NCBI RefSeq assembly: GCF_007565055.1 | Contig: NC_044550.1 | Span: 85,374,033-85,438,032, forward strand | Reading direction: 5' to 3' | Origin: Rhinopithecus roxellana | Lineage: Eukaryota; Chordata; Mammalia; Primates; Cercopithecidae | DNA: 64,000 nucleotides | Notes under the pieces: model-generated | Told to the model about the DNA's origin: nothing | What the model saw: the letters and a program-made list of their open reading frames with translations, nothing else | Databases searched by the model: none | Shown here: positions 12,010 to 23,030 of the stretch, piece after piece | How positions within the stretch are numbered: the stretch's first letter is position 1 | How the letters are laid out: every line of letters begins with the position of its first letter | Translations under genes and position numbers: made by a program

Positions 12010-12874
12010 CAGGGGTCCCCAACCCTGTGGCCAAGGACCGGTATCAGTCTGTGAAACTTCATCTATATTTATAGCTGCTCCCCATTGCTCACATTACTGC
12101 CTGTATTAGTCCATTCTCACACTGCTGTAAAGAACTGCCTGAGACTGGGTAATTTATAAAAAGGTTTAATTGACTTACAGTTCTGCAGGGCTGGGGAGGC
12201 CTTAGGAAACTTACCATCATGGTGGAAGGGGAAGCAAGCACATCTTACATGGCATCAGGTGAGAGAAAGAGAGAGAGAGAGTGCAAAGGGGGAAGAACCC
12301 TTTATAAAACCATCAGATCTTGTGATAACTCACTCACTATCATGAAAACAGCATAGGTGAAACCACCCCCATGATCCAATCACCTCCCTCCCTTGACATG
12401 TAGGGATTATAGGTCCATCCCTCAACATGTGCGGAATACAATTTGAGATGAGATTTGGGTGGGGAAGCAAAGCCAAACCATATCACTGACTGAGCTCCAC
12501 CTCCTGTTAGATCAGCAGCAGCATTAGGTTCTCATAGGATTGCAAACCCTATTGTGAACCGCACATGTAAGGGATCTAGGTTGCATGCTCCTTGTGAGAA
12601 TCTAATGCCTGATGATCTGTCACTGTCTCCCATCACTCCCAGATAGGACTGTCTAGTTGTATGAAAACAAGCTCAGGGCTCCCACTGATTCTACATTATG
12701 GTGAGTTGTATAATTATTTCATTGTATATTGCAATGTAATAATAATATAAATAAAATGCACAATAAAGGTAATGCATTTGAATCGTATCAAAACCATCCT
12801 CCCCCACCCCAGTCTGTGGAAAAATTGTCTTCCATGAAACCGGTCCCAGGTGCCAAAAATGTTGGGGACCACTG
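12010..12874 (+). mobile_element. MER1A (hAT-Charlie DNA transposon) containing an LTR
   Basis: The element opens with CAGGGGTCCCCAAC and closes with GTTGGGGACCACTG, which are imperfect inverted terminal repeats (13 of 14 positions). The interior has the MER1A features 'gtgagaatctaatgcctgat' and an AT-rich central part. The flanking octamers gattgcac (12002-12009) and gcttacac (12875-12882) agree at 6 of 8 positions, which suits an old hAT target-site duplication. It is non-autonomous, with no transposase frame. The left arm is broken by an LTR at 12102. Confidence 0.9.
12102..12485 (-). mobile_element. THE1/MST-type solo LTR (ERVL-MaLR)
   Basis: On the minus strand the element begins TGATATGGTTTGGC and ends GGACTAATACA, the terminal TG...CA of a THE1/MST LTR, with a length of 384 bp. 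It sits inside MER1A. The 5-bp flanks ctgcc (12097-12101) and ctgac (12486-12490) differ at one base and fit the 5-bp duplication of this class. Excising it restores the MER1A consensus 'actgcctgagctcc'. A (GA)n run lies at 12263-12281. Confidence 0.92.
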
Positions 12875-12882
12875 GCTTACAC

Positions 12883-13440
12883 CTAACAGCCACTTGAATA
12901 TTATCATCTCTTGTATCTGTTTTTGTATCAATTTCTTCTGATGCAGCCTGAACCCTTCCTTGCGTTGTTTCTTGCCTGGACTTTTCCAATAGTCTAATAC
13001 TTGCCTCATTCTCACACCAGCTTCCCTTTTCAAGTTATTTTCCACAGGGTACCAGAGTTTACCTTTTAATGGATAGTTTTGTTTATGTCACTCCCCTGTT
13101 TTAAAGCCTTTTCCTGGATTCTACTGCCTATAGGGTAAAGTCTAAATTCTTTAACTTGGCACACAAGCCTCTTCATAATCTTTCCACACTCAATTTTTAT
13201 CTTAAGATTCAAAGCTTTGCCTGTGTTTTACTACATATGCCAGTTACTTTAGACAACTTGTTGTTTCTGAAATGTCATCTAATATTTTCACATCTAAAGT
13301 TCTATGTATGCTTTCTCTTCTATCTAAGGTGACTTTCCTTTCTTTTTTTCCAATTTAAACCTTAATTCAATGTCCATCTCTGCTACTAGAGCTTCTGGAA
13401 AGCCTTTCCTAAGATATTCCATTGTTTTTACATGGCACTT
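12883..13440 (+). mobile_element. L2 LINE, right half after the MER1A insertion
   Basis: The sequence resumes L2 text: 'gtcactcccctgttttaaag', 'ctgcctatagggtaaagtct', 'aagcctcttcataatctttc', then the 'aagcctttcctaagat' region. This is diverged but in L2 order. Together with 11640-12009 it forms one old element. Confidence 0.75.
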
Positions 13441-13447
13441 ACATTCT

Positions 13448-13740
13448 TCTCCTGCACATGTGACTCAGGGACCCAGGCTCCTTCCACCTTGTGGCTCTGC
13501 TGTCTCCTGGAGCTCTTAGAGAGTTTCACTAGATTTTCTGCATGTTGTTGGAAGATGAGGAAGGTAAACAGAGGATCACACGTGGGAGAGAGTTATGGCA
13601 CATATCACTACTGCTGACAACCCAGTGACCTGAACTCAGTCATATAGCTGTAGCTAATTGCAATGGAAGGTGAAAAGAGTAGTCTAGCTGTGCCTAGGAG
13701 GGAGAAGGAAATGGTTTAGTGAAGAGCTAATAAATGTTTG
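13448..13740 (+). mobile_element. Ancient interspersed repeat, family not assigned
   Basis: The order 'gtgactcagggacccaggct', 'ggctctgctgtctcctg', 'gatcacacgtgggagag', then 'gtagtctagctgtgcctagg' recalls a dispersed mammalian repeat that I recognise but cannot name with confidence. No coding potential. Confidence 0.4.
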
Positions 13741-15128
13741 TGAATTGAATGAATATATTATTATAGAATAGGCATTAGCTGAGGTAATTCTATATCAGTG
13801 TTCTAGCCTTTCAGATTCCTTACTGGCTTCCGACTTTGTAATTAAAAACAAAAAAAAATTATACCTTCAAGTTTGGTCAGAAAATTGATTGTACTGCTTG
13901 ACCAAACATTTTCATTAATAACATTTGTTATATATAACCTGTACTGACATTATAAATTCTCAGAGATCGAACACTATCTAAAGAACATAAATAGTGTAAT
14001 GAAGATCATTTAATGTATGTTCCTCCCAATGATTTACAAATCATTCAAAATTACTTCATGGTGTTGCCAGGCTTCGAGGCCATTAAATTCAAATCCATCC
14101 AGTTAACAGTTTGCTGGGAATGGCAGACCCTGTGCAAAATGCAATCCTACTGTGTGCAGTAGAAAGAACATTGAGGGTGCTACTCTGACTGCACTGCTTC
14201 ATGACTGGGTGTAATTGATAAGTTACTTAGCAAAAATTTCTTTTAAAATAATGGACTTTTAATGGATGATCTCTTAACCCTCTTGCAATTTTAACATTCA
14301 CTACTAGGATTTGCTTGAAAGTACTGGTTAATAAAGGATAGGCTGGTTAATAGGCTAATAGGATGGTAATCAATAGAGAGTTTACTATTTCTAAGTGAGT
14401 TAGGTTAAATTAAATTGTGTTTAGTATTAGAAGTGTGTTAGTCATCTTTAAAGGCCAAGGGAAAGTACTGTCTAAAATTACTTGAGGATTTCTTTATTGC
14501 TATACTTATAATCTGATGAAAGCACAACAGTTATTGGGCCCATTTGCAAGGGCTGTTCCCCTTGCCAGTGTTTATGGGATGTCGCATACCTGTCATACTG
14601 CTAAATGGTCCACTATGAGAATAGCCAATGGCTTTTGTTACCTTAACAGCATCATATCTCAAGATGCTATCATTGTGGAAGAAATCACTATTTGCTTTTT
14701 GGCAAAGAGTGCTTTGAAATAATTTGCAAAAGGCTTGTTTAGGGATCATGGAAGTAAGATTGACACTATGGAAATGTGCACCACTTCTTGGTGGGCTGCA
14801 GATTGCCCTGCCTGTGGCTCCGTTTAGACATTTTCCTACCATCCTATCCAGTATCAGTAAATGTGGCCTACTTTCATTTTTTTCTCCAGATAACACTCGT
14901 GAAGCAGCAAAAGAAGTTCCACATTATTGTAGAAATTAATGCCAGTGAAGTCAATAGTGTACATCAAGTTAACACAATTTCTTTCTGATCGTCCTGAAAA
15001 TATAGGGGGACTTGGAATTAACACCTGTGATGCAGAACCTAATCTGCCGTTCATTAGATGTGCCATGTTGGTCAAATCTCTTAAGCCCACACTTCCTGAC
15101 TTGTTCTTCATGAAATGGGAATAATGCA
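13741..15128. other. Single-copy AT-rich sequence
   Basis: No convincing repeat and no exon-like frame. Several overlapping open frames of 60-121 codons (14516-15129) lie on both strands; none has a recognisable domain, and the overlap on both strands suggests simply a low density of stop codons. A MIR-like hint is present near 14190-14250. Confidence 0.4.
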
Positions 15129-15430
15129 TTCATTTGTTTATTGAGCACTACTGTGTGCTAGGTACTCTTTTGGGATTAGAGAAATAGTAGCAAACAAACT
15201 TAATTACCACTGCCATGGAGTTTACATCCAAGTAGAGAAAGCATACAAAAACTACATTTTGTCATATGGCAAAAGTGCTATGGGGAAAATGAAAGCAGAG
15301 TAATGGGGGTGAGGGGGAGACTAGGAGATAGCGTACTATTTTTTTGAGTCGTCAAGGGAGAATTCTGAATAGGTAACATTTGAAGGAAAACTTGAAAGAA
15401 GTGAGGGAGGAAGCAATGTGGATATCAGAA
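15129..15430 (-). mobile_element. L2 LINE fragment
   Basis: The plus strand reads 'tcatttgtttattgagcact', 'gtgtgctaggtactcttt', 'ccatggagtttacatcca', 'aaagtgctatggggaaaatg' and 'aggtaacatttgaagg'. This is the reverse-orientation L2 3' region in its usual order. Confidence 0.65.
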
Positions 15431-15563
15431 GAGAGTATGTGTCAATAAAAAGAGAGAATACATGTAAAAAAACCTGAAAAAATAATGATTTCTTTTTTTC
15501 ATCTACATTATAGGGTTGCTGTGAGTGTCAAATGAAATAATATATGTGATCTGTATGTAGGTA

Positions 15564-15580
15564 CATGTGTGTGTGTGTGT
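15564..15580. repeat. (TG)n microsatellite at an Alu tail
   Basis: A short GT run directly abuts the tail side of the following reverse Alu and has probably replaced the poly-T. Confidence 0.8.
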
Positions 15581-15867
15581 ATTTGGAGACAGGATGTCAC
15601 TCTGTTGCCCCGGTTGGAGTACAGTATTATAATCTTAGCACACTGCAGCCCCAAACAGCTAGACTCAAGCGATCGCTCCACCTCAGGCCTCCTAGTAGCT
15701 AGGACTACAGGTATGCATCACCATACCCACTTAATTTTTTAATTGTTTATAGAGACAGAGTCTTTCTATATTGCCCAGGCTGGTCTTGAACTCCTGACTT
15801 CAAGCCATCCTCCCACCTCGTCCTCCCAAAGTGCTGGGATTATAGGCATGAGCCACTGCACCTGGCC
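15581..15867 (-). mobile_element. AluJ
   Basis: A reverse-orientation dimeric Alu running from 'ttggagacaggatgtcac' to 'gccactgcacctggcc'. The high divergence is AluJ-like. Flanking words tgatctgtat (15547-15556) and tgatctatat (15868-15877) agree at 9 of 10 positions, a probable target-site duplication. Confidence 0.88.
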
Positions 15868-16578
15868 TGATCTATATATTTTTAAGCATTAAATTCATTT
15901 TGCTGCTTTTGTGGTTACTATTTTTATAGCTCATTGTTGTAAAGTGAACTCTTTTATGTCTCATTAAAAGAGAGAAATTCTCTGACAGAGAACTTAAAGG
16001 ATGTGTAGCAACTGCCATCATCTTAAGGTTCACCAGTGAAAATACACTTTATCTGTACTTTCGGAGCACTTATAAATTACTGGAAGATGTCTGTGTAAAT
16101 AGAGCACAGTATAAGAGAAAATAACACAAGGCAAGTGTCAAGTTGATGCAGCAGTCTAGTGAATCATCTCTGAGATTTGAGAATTCAATGATTCTTATGA
16201 CATCAGAGATAGATTTCTCTATTTAGGAATTCTTCTTACATCAGATTTTCCTCTCCCTGTCTCCTTCTCTTTCCTTTATTTCTTGCTTTTCTGCCTTTTA
16301 TATGCACATTTTGTGATGGCTTAGAAGAACACAAACAGTAAATGGTGGTTGAGAAAGAGGAGTTTATTACATTGGCATGAATGTAGCTAAGAACATATTT
16401 CTTAGTGTTATATTTAAACACTATTAGATAATTACATAACAAGTAACAGGCAACTTTTATAATTTTCTCAGATAAACAGGGATGGGGAAATCATAGTTCT
16501 TTGCCTCTGTTGCTCTCATATTGGGGAGCAGCTGACTTGAGTACAGAAACATTCTTGCCACCTATTTGTATTTGTTTT
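15868..16578. other. Single-copy sequence between two Alus
   Basis: AT-rich, without recognised repeats or coding frames. Confidence 0.45.
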
Positions 16579-16867
16579 TTGTTTGTTTTTGTTTTTGAGG
16601 CGGAGTCTCCCTCTGTCACCCAGGCTGGAGTGCAGTGGCACAGTCTCAGCTCACTGCCACCTCTGCCTCTGGGGTTCAAGAGATTCTCCTGCCTGAGTCT
16701 CCTGAGTAGCTGGGACTACAGGCGTGCACCACCACGCCTGGCAAATTTTTGTATTTTTAGTAGAGACAGGGTTTCCCTATGTAGGCCAGGCTGGTCTTGA
16801 ACTCCTGACCTCAGGTAATCTGCCTGTCTCGTGCTGGGATTACAGGGATGAGCCAACATACCCGGGC
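16579..16867 (-). mobile_element. AluS
   Basis: A reverse Alu flanked by the target-site duplication tgtatttgtttt at 16567-16578 and 16868-16879, a perfect match. A small internal deletion removes about ten bases of the usual 'gcctcccaaa' motif near 16830. Confidence 0.93.
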
Positions 16868-16879
16868 TGTATTTGTTTT

Positions 16880-17495
16880 TATATACACATGGAATAAATA
16901 TTCAAAATCCTTTGTGAAGTAAGGCAGGGTATATAGAAATGTATAAACAAAAAACTTTGGAAACAGGAAAACAGAACTGAAAGAATGTTTATAAAGGTGC
17001 ACGATGAGAGAGCAATTCCACAGAGGGATTGTTTAGCATTAGTGAAATACTCATGCCTGGGGTAAGTGACATAATGGTTAGTCATGCATGTTTGTGTATA
17101 TGACTATTATGTATTTAAAATATCATTGAAACTTATAAATATATTCCCCATCCTTGACACTAACCCATAGCATGATCTGAAAATCAGAACCTCATTTGTA
17201 ATGATTTGTAGACAGTAAGTTCTACATTCTTTCATTTATTCATTTATATGTTACCTTAACTTCAAGGCTTGCAATGTTTTCTGAGCATTTGCTGTATAAC
17301 TTTGGGGTCATGGTTTTATAGTGCCTGGGAAAAGAAACAGGGCTAGAGATATAGAGCACTGGGGTTTTAATTGCTTTAGTTGGCAAAAAGAAAAGGATTT
17401 CTGAGTTCTCCTACGTCTCTTTTCTCAAGTTTACACCAAGCATTACATACCCTGACCTCCCACCCACTTTAAATAATTCCCTAGAGATTCATGAT
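16880..17495. other. Single-copy AT-rich sequence
   Basis: No convincing repeat or coding frame. Confidence 0.45.
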
Positions 17496-17656
17496 TTTTA
17501 AACACTGGGATGCTTAAGGCACACCTGGGGTGCTTGCTACAAATGCAGTGACCCTGATTCATTATGTATGAGGTGCTGTCCAGAATCTGTATTTTGAATA
17601 AGGACCCAGGTGCTTCTAATGCAGGTGGTCTGTGGACCACACTGGGAGAAACACTG
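17496..17656 (+). mobile_element. MER5A (hAT-Charlie MITE)
   Basis: The text 'cacctggggtgcttgctaca', 'ctgattcattatgtatgagg', 'aatctgtattttgaataa' and 'ggaccacactgggagaaac' follows the MER5A consensus to its terminal acactg. It is old and non-autonomous. Confidence 0.82.
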
Positions 17657-18609
17657 TTAAGACAAGTTTACTCAAAGGTAAAGAAGTCTTTAGAGAAACT
17701 AAATGTTGAAATGGGTGGCAAATGGTTGAAAGGTGGTTCTGCTTGAGCAGGAGGCCTAGAATCCTGTGAAATTGGTGGGGGTAGAGAAAAGATTTTAGTA
17801 AGGATTTTTTTTATAACAGTTTAATAAAGAATTATAAGCTGATTTAGTTAGAAGGAGCTATGTATGGTGGGTATTAGAGAAAAGAACATTGGTTGATAAA
17901 GTTAGAGGGGCCTCGAAGGCAAGGGGACAATTTTTCCCAGGTAGATATGGGGCCCAGAGGAGGGACATTACTAAGAAATGGTTCTGGTTAGTATAGCTGT
18001 ACACCAAACTACTCTAAAACTTACTAATAGTTGTTTACAGTTGTGCCCATGGATTAGGAATGTGGATTGAGCACGTGGGAGTTAGCTAGTGACTAGTCAT
18101 CCTTTGAGTGACTTAAAGGATGGGGTCTGGAACCATCAGTAAGCACCTTAATTGGTGTTCCTGACGCCTGGACGGCACTGATTTGAAAATCAGGACTGAC
18201 GACTGCAGTGTCCACACATTGGGCTTTCTATGTGGCGTGGCTTCCTCAAAATATGATGGCCTTGGGGTAGTTGGACTTTTTACATGGTGGCTCAAAGCTC
18301 TAAGAGCATGAGTGTTCTGGTGAACAATGTGGAAACTGCATTATCTTAAGACTTATGGTCTAGTTTCAGAAGTCACACAGCATCACTTCTGCAATGCTGT
18401 CTTGGTTGAAGCAGTCGCAAGCCCACCTAGATTCAAGGAGAGGGAAATTAAACTCCACTTCCTGATGGGATAGTGGCAATGTCACCAAAAGAGCACATGG
18501 TATGAGGAATACTGTTGTGCCATCTTTGGGAAATAAAATTTTGCATAGAGATATAGAAGGAATCTGAGGAGTTGAGTGATGGGAAGAATGGGTAAAAATA
18601 GATCAATCA
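17657..18609. other. Old sequence with an unassigned dispersed repeat
   Basis: About 17990-18500 reads like a known dispersed mammalian repeat ('gaagtcacacagcatcactt', 'ttgaagcagtcgcaagccca', 'aaactccacttcctgatggg'), but I cannot name the family. The remainder is single-copy. No coding frame. Confidence 0.4.
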
Positions 18610-18760
18610 ATTGTGGAAAGTTTATTCAATGCAATACTATACAGCAGTGAAAATGAGTTAACTATCACTACATACATGAATGTGGATGCAGCTTAGAATA
18701 AATACTGTGTGTTGTTAAAAGTTTCAAAAAAGTTTCATGCTACCAGTTTTATAAACTCCA
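18610..18760 (+). mobile_element. Old L1 (L1M) 3' fragment
   Basis: The run 'aatactatacagcagtgaaa', 'atgaatgtggatgcagctta' and 'aaaaagtttcatgctacca' resembles the 3' end of mammalian-wide L1M elements. Confidence 0.5.
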
Positions 18761-18832
18761 AAATAGTTAAAATAAGAAACACAATTTTATCATTTAGGAA
18801 TACCTATACATGAGGGGTTTTCAAAAAGTTTT

Positions 18833-19136
18833 GGGGCTGGTTTACTTTTTCCAACTACACTTTAAGATAATCCCAGGGAAGAAGCTCCTTTAAACAGTTT
18901 TGAGCCTGAAATCTCTCTCTTAGGCTCCAGGATGACATTAGACTCTTCTATTCTCCTCCATTAGGTCAACCCAACATACCTGAAAACCAAATTCAAGAAA
19001 TGCCTTCATTCTTACAATTCCTCAGGTTAGGCCTCTTCCTTCATGATTTCTCCTGAAAGCCTGCATCTATCTGTCCTTTCTGTTTTATTCTCACTGTCAC
19101 AGTCCGGAACAGATCCAGGTTTAGATTCTCTTTTAG
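18833..19136 (+). repeat. Unassigned ~305-bp unit, copy 1
   Basis: This segment is about 85% identical by eye to 22721-23030 over its whole length (shared words include 'ataatcccagggaag' and 'attagactcttctattct'). Flanks differ. I do not recognise the family. See copy 2. Confidence 0.75.
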
Positions 19137-19600
19137 AGAGTGGCATCATGCTTGGCCAGCAGTCATCTTTTGGTGTCTCAAGTTGGTGAATGCTCGTCTG
19201 TTTGCTTTCAAGCTTCTAAGATTTTGTTGACATATCTAGTGTGCTATTGTCTGCGCTCCTATTCTTTAAGCCTTAGGAGCTTTCTCCTTTGTGACCCTGT
19301 TAATGTAATTTTGTAGAGTTTTCTTTTTTTTTTAATTTATTTTTTCTTTTTTTCTTTTTTTAATTTTTAAATTTTTTTATTATACTTTAAGTTCTAGGGT
19401 ACATGTGCATAATGTGCAGGTTTGTTACATATGTATACTTATGCCATGTTGGTGTGCTGCACCCATCAACTCGTCAGCACCCATCAATTCGTCATTTATA
19501 TCAGGTATAACTCCCAATGCAATCCCTCCCTCCTCCCCCCTCCCCATGATAGGCCCTGATGTGTGATGTTCCCCTTCCCGAGTCCAAGTGATGTCATTGT

Positions 19601-20157
19601 TCAGTTCCCACCTATGAGTGGGAACATGCGGTGTTTGGTTTTCTGTTCTTGTGATAGTTTGCTAAGAATGATGGTTTCCAGCTGCATCCATGTCCCTACA
19701 AAGGATGCAAACTCATCCTTTTTTATGGCTGCATAATATTCCATGGTGTATATGTGCCACATTTTCTTAATCCAGTCTGTCACAGATGGACATTTGGGTT
19801 GATTCCAAGTCTTTGCTATTGTGAATAGTGCCGCAATAAACATACGTGTGCATGTGTCTTTATAGCAGCATGATTTATAATCCTTTGGGTATATACCCAG
19901 TACTGGGATGGCTGGGTCATATGGTACATCTAGTTCTAGATCCTTGAGGAATCGCCATACTGTTTTCCATAATGGTTGAACTAGTTTACAATCCCACCAA
20001 CAGGGTAAAAGTGTTCCTATTTCTCCACATCCTCTCCAGCACCTGCTGTTTCCTGATTTTTTAATGATTGCCATTCTAACTGGTGTGAGATGGTATCTCA
20101 TTGTGGTTTTGATTTGCATGTCTCTGATGGCCAGTGATGATGAGCATTTTTTCCCCA
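19601..20157 (-). pseudogene. L1 ORF2 C-terminal fragment
   Basis: A minus-strand frame open from 20296 to 19601 encodes, from about 20157 onward, the last part of the L1 ORF2 protein: the cysteine/histidine-rich C-terminal segment ('GCGEIGTLLPCWWDCKLV') to its natural stop. The first ~46 codons of that frame are antisense to the inverted half, so they are artificial. The endonuclease and reverse-transcriptase domains are absent, so no retrotransposition function remains. Confidence 0.88.
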
Positions 20158-20897
20158 TCAAGCTGCCAATGAGTTTCTTCACAGAATTGGAAAAAACGGC
20201 TTTAAAGTTCATATGGAACCAAAAAAGAGCCCACATTGCCAAGACAATCCTAAGACATAAGAACAAAGCTGGAGGCATCAGGCTACCTGACTTCAAACTA
20301 TACTACAAGGCTACAGTAACAAAAACAGCATGGTACTGGTACCAAAACAGAGATATAGACCAATGGAACAGAACAGAGTCCTCAGAAATAATACCACACA
20401 TCTACAGCCATCTGATCTTTGACAAACCTGAGAGAAACAAGAAATGGGGAAAGGATTCCCTATTTAATAAATGGTGCTGGGAAAATTGGCTAGCCATAAA
20501 TAGAAAGCTGAAACTGGATCCTTTCCTTACTCCTTATACGACAATTAATTCGAGATGGATTAGAGACTTAAATGTTAGACCTAAAACCATAAAAACCCTA
20601 GAAGAAAACCTAGGTAGTACCATTCAGGACATAGGCATGGGCAAGGACTTCATGTCTAAAACACCAAAAGCAACGGCAGCAAAAGCCAAAATTGACAAAT
20701 GGGATCTAATTAAACTAAAGAGCTTCTGCACAGCAAAAGAAACTACCATCAGAGTGAACAGGCAACCTACAGAATGGGAGAAAATTTTTGCAATCTACTC
20801 ATCTGACAAAGGGCTAATATCCAGAATCTACAAAGAACTCAAACAAATTTACAAGAAAAACCAAACAACCCCATCAAAAAGTGGGGAAAGGATATGA
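20158..20897 (+). pseudogene. L1 ORF2 fragment in the inverted half
   Basis: A plus-strand frame of 277 codons (20064-20897) is open. From 20158 it is genuine ORF2 downstream of the reverse-transcriptase core ('ELEKTALKFIWNQKRAHI' to 'TEWEKIFAIYSSDKGLIS'). It is followed out of frame by the segment that continues on the opposite strand. The first ~32 codons are antisense L1. Lacking endonuclease and catalytic reverse-transcriptase motifs, it is a fragment of a dead insertion. Its intactness shows a recent insertion. Confidence 0.88.
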
Positions 20898-20953
20898 ACA
20901 GACATTTCTCAAAAGAAGACATTCATACAGCCAACAGTTTTGTAGAGTTTTCT

Positions 20954-21364
20954 AAGCAGGCAGGAGTAAATATATGCATTCAACTTGCCATCTTTAACAA
21001 AAAGTGCCCATATACCCATATACTGTTTGAAATATTTTACAATATTGTTAATGACTGCATAGTAACTCATGCTGTTCTTCTTCTTATAATTTTTATCTTT
21101 TAGTTCCATTTTCCACAAGCTTTTTGAAGTCCCCTTGTATGTGGTATGACCCTTAAGAAAATGCAAGACAATGAAATAAAGAAAACAAAGTTTGGGATAG
21201 TGGTGATGTCTGGGGCATACGGATGGGAAAATGAAAGAACAGAGAAGAACACATGGGAAATTTGTAGGTTCCAGCAGTGCTCTGCTTTTTAGATGGGGGT
21301 GGACTCACGGGTTTTCATCCCATTCTTTATTCATTTACTACTATTTTACACATGTTGCCTGGTG
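20954..21364. other. Single-copy sequence after the L1
   Basis: AT-rich, with no recognised repeat or coding frame. Confidence 0.45.
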
Positions 21365-21810
21365 ACTAATTTACGTATTCATTCAACAAATATATATTGA
21401 AAGCCTAGTATATGCCTGACACGTGTTAGCCGGTGAGAACTGAACAATGAATAGTCATGGCTCCTGACTTTACAGAAGGGATTATGGTAAAGAAATACAC
21501 AGGGGAGGAAACAAATAGGGAATGACACACAGTGAGATAAGTCCTCTTATAGGAGGACAACAGCTGTGAGAGGCACATGTCCCAGACTTGGAAATCAGGA
21601 AAGGTTTCTGTAAGGAAAACGCATTTTAATTAAGACCTAAAGGATGAATAAAGAAATAGAAGAGTATGTTCAAGGAAGGATTTGAAGGTGAGAGGGGCCT
21701 AACATGTTTGTGGTATTGAACATAAAAAGTGAGATGGGAAACAAAGATGATTTTGGACAGTTAAATAGGGCCCAAGTCATAAAAGTTCTTGGAAACTATT
21801 TGCATTCATG
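21365..21810 (-). mobile_element. L2 LINE fragment
   Basis: The plus strand reads 'attcattcaacaaatatata', 'gcctgacacgtgttagccgg', 'tggctcctgactttacagaa' and later 'tttaattaagacctaaagga'. This is a reverse-orientation L2, diverged but in consensus order. Confidence 0.65.
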
Positions 21811-22720
21811 GGGACTCTTGGTGGCACGCACCGGAAGCACACCTCAATCAACTCAAAAATATTTTAAGCGTAAATATGAAGCACCATCTACAGAGCCCTA
21901 GGACAGGGGTGGGGCTAGTTCACAGGGACATCTGACCTTGAATACCATCAGCACCTGCTCGTCTTGGTTCTTCCTGTCCATCTGTTTTCTTTCTCTTTGC
22001 AGACACCTCTTCTTCTAAGGGTCACATAACAGAAAACATGACCACTGACTCTCTTAGTCCCAAGTCCTCAAATCCAGAAAAAGACACTTGTCAAGTATGA
22101 CAAGATTAATAACACAGCTATCATGGAAACCACATAGATAGATGGGAGCAACAGCTTGGGAAGAGATCCATATCTCTTTGCTAAGAACTGGTATCTTTTC
22201 CTAAAAGCAATAAGAGGATGATAATATAACCTGATTTGCGTACTAGAAAGATGACTTTGTCCAGAGTTTGGAGAATGGTTTGGGGTGAAGGGGTGGTGGT
22301 GATAAGGCCAAAGATAAGTTGGGAGCTTGCTGCAGATGATAGACAATGCAGCGTGGGTAGTGGCAGTGTGACATTGAGGGCATGTGACGTTCATTTCATT
22401 TATTTTCTACTAGACGTGAGTATTCCAAACTTGTGTCATTGACCATTTTCCCCAAAATTCTGGCACCCAAAAAGGAGTGGATAGGGTTTCTGTGGTCAAT
22501 GAGATAGCCTTCTACAGGAGATTAATAATGCAAACTAGCATATCCAAGTATCTAAGAAATTGGTTGTTAAGGAAACAAGTTCAATTTTCTTTGATCCAGT
22601 TTCTCACATATACATGTCAGGTTAGATCTTTCATGTAATATCTATGAACAGCCCACAGAATTATGTCTTCACAGTTTGAAAATACTACATAGAGACAATG
22701 AAGAGTGAAGATAAGATGAC
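21811..22720. other. Single-copy sequence
   Basis: No recognised repeat. A pyrimidine tract ending in 'tctctttgcag' at about 21990-22003 resembles a 3' splice site, but no coding exon follows. Open frames at 22068-22442 overlap on both strands and show no domain. Confidence 0.4.
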
Positions 22721-23030
22721 TGGGACTAGTTTACTCTTTCCAACCATGCTTTGAGATAATCCCAGGGAAGATGCTGCTTTAAACAGTCTTTAGACTGAAA
22801 TCTGTTTCTTAGGCTTCAGGATGATATTAGACTCTTCTATTCTGTTCCATCAGGTATACCCAACATATATAAAAACCAAATTGAAGAGATGCCTTCATTC
22901 TTCCAATTCCTCAGGTTAGACCTTTTCCCTCTTCATGATTCCTCCTGAATGTCTGCATCTGTTCTTTTCATTTTATTCTCATTGTCACAATCAGGGGGGT
23001 AGATCCAGGTTTAGGGCACTCTCTTTTAGA
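22721..23030 (+). repeat. Unassigned ~305-bp unit, copy 2
   Basis: Second copy of the unit at 18833-19136, same orientation, starts 3.9 kb apart. The two share 'ccttcattcttccaattcct'-like and 'agatccaggtttag' blocks. Divergence of about 15% with small indels suggests either an ancient local duplication or two insertions of an old repeat that I cannot name. Confidence 0.75.

Larger units (their letters stand above)
19325..20937 (-). mobile_element. Young monkey-type L1 with 5' inversion (twin priming)
   Basis: The minus-strand part (19325-20157) is L1 3'UTR and ORF2 C-terminus. The plus-strand part (20158-20937) is the preceding ORF2 segment in inverted orientation. The whole is bounded by a perfect 16-bp duplication, ttttgtagagttttct, at 19309-19324 and 20938-20953. 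Only about ten bases of ORF2 are lost at the inversion point. The 3'UTR carries a repeated 'cagcacccatcaattcgtca' variant shared with the L1 at 51502, which I associate with Old World monkey L1s. Low decay of its frames marks it as one of the youngest elements here. Confidence 0.93.

Noticed and set aside
14531..15129. Overlapping frames on both strands that might suggest a small gene
   Set aside because: No domain or start context, and openness on both strands points to chance.
20064..20897. 277-codon plus-strand open frame, the longest in the window
   Set aside because: It is L1 ORF2 in an inverted half of a twin-primed insertion, preceded by antisense L1. It lacks the endonuclease and reverse-transcriptase core.
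21975..22025. Polypyrimidine tract plus cag resembling a 3' splice site
   Set aside because: No coding exon or matching donor could be identified. Such motifs occur often by chance.
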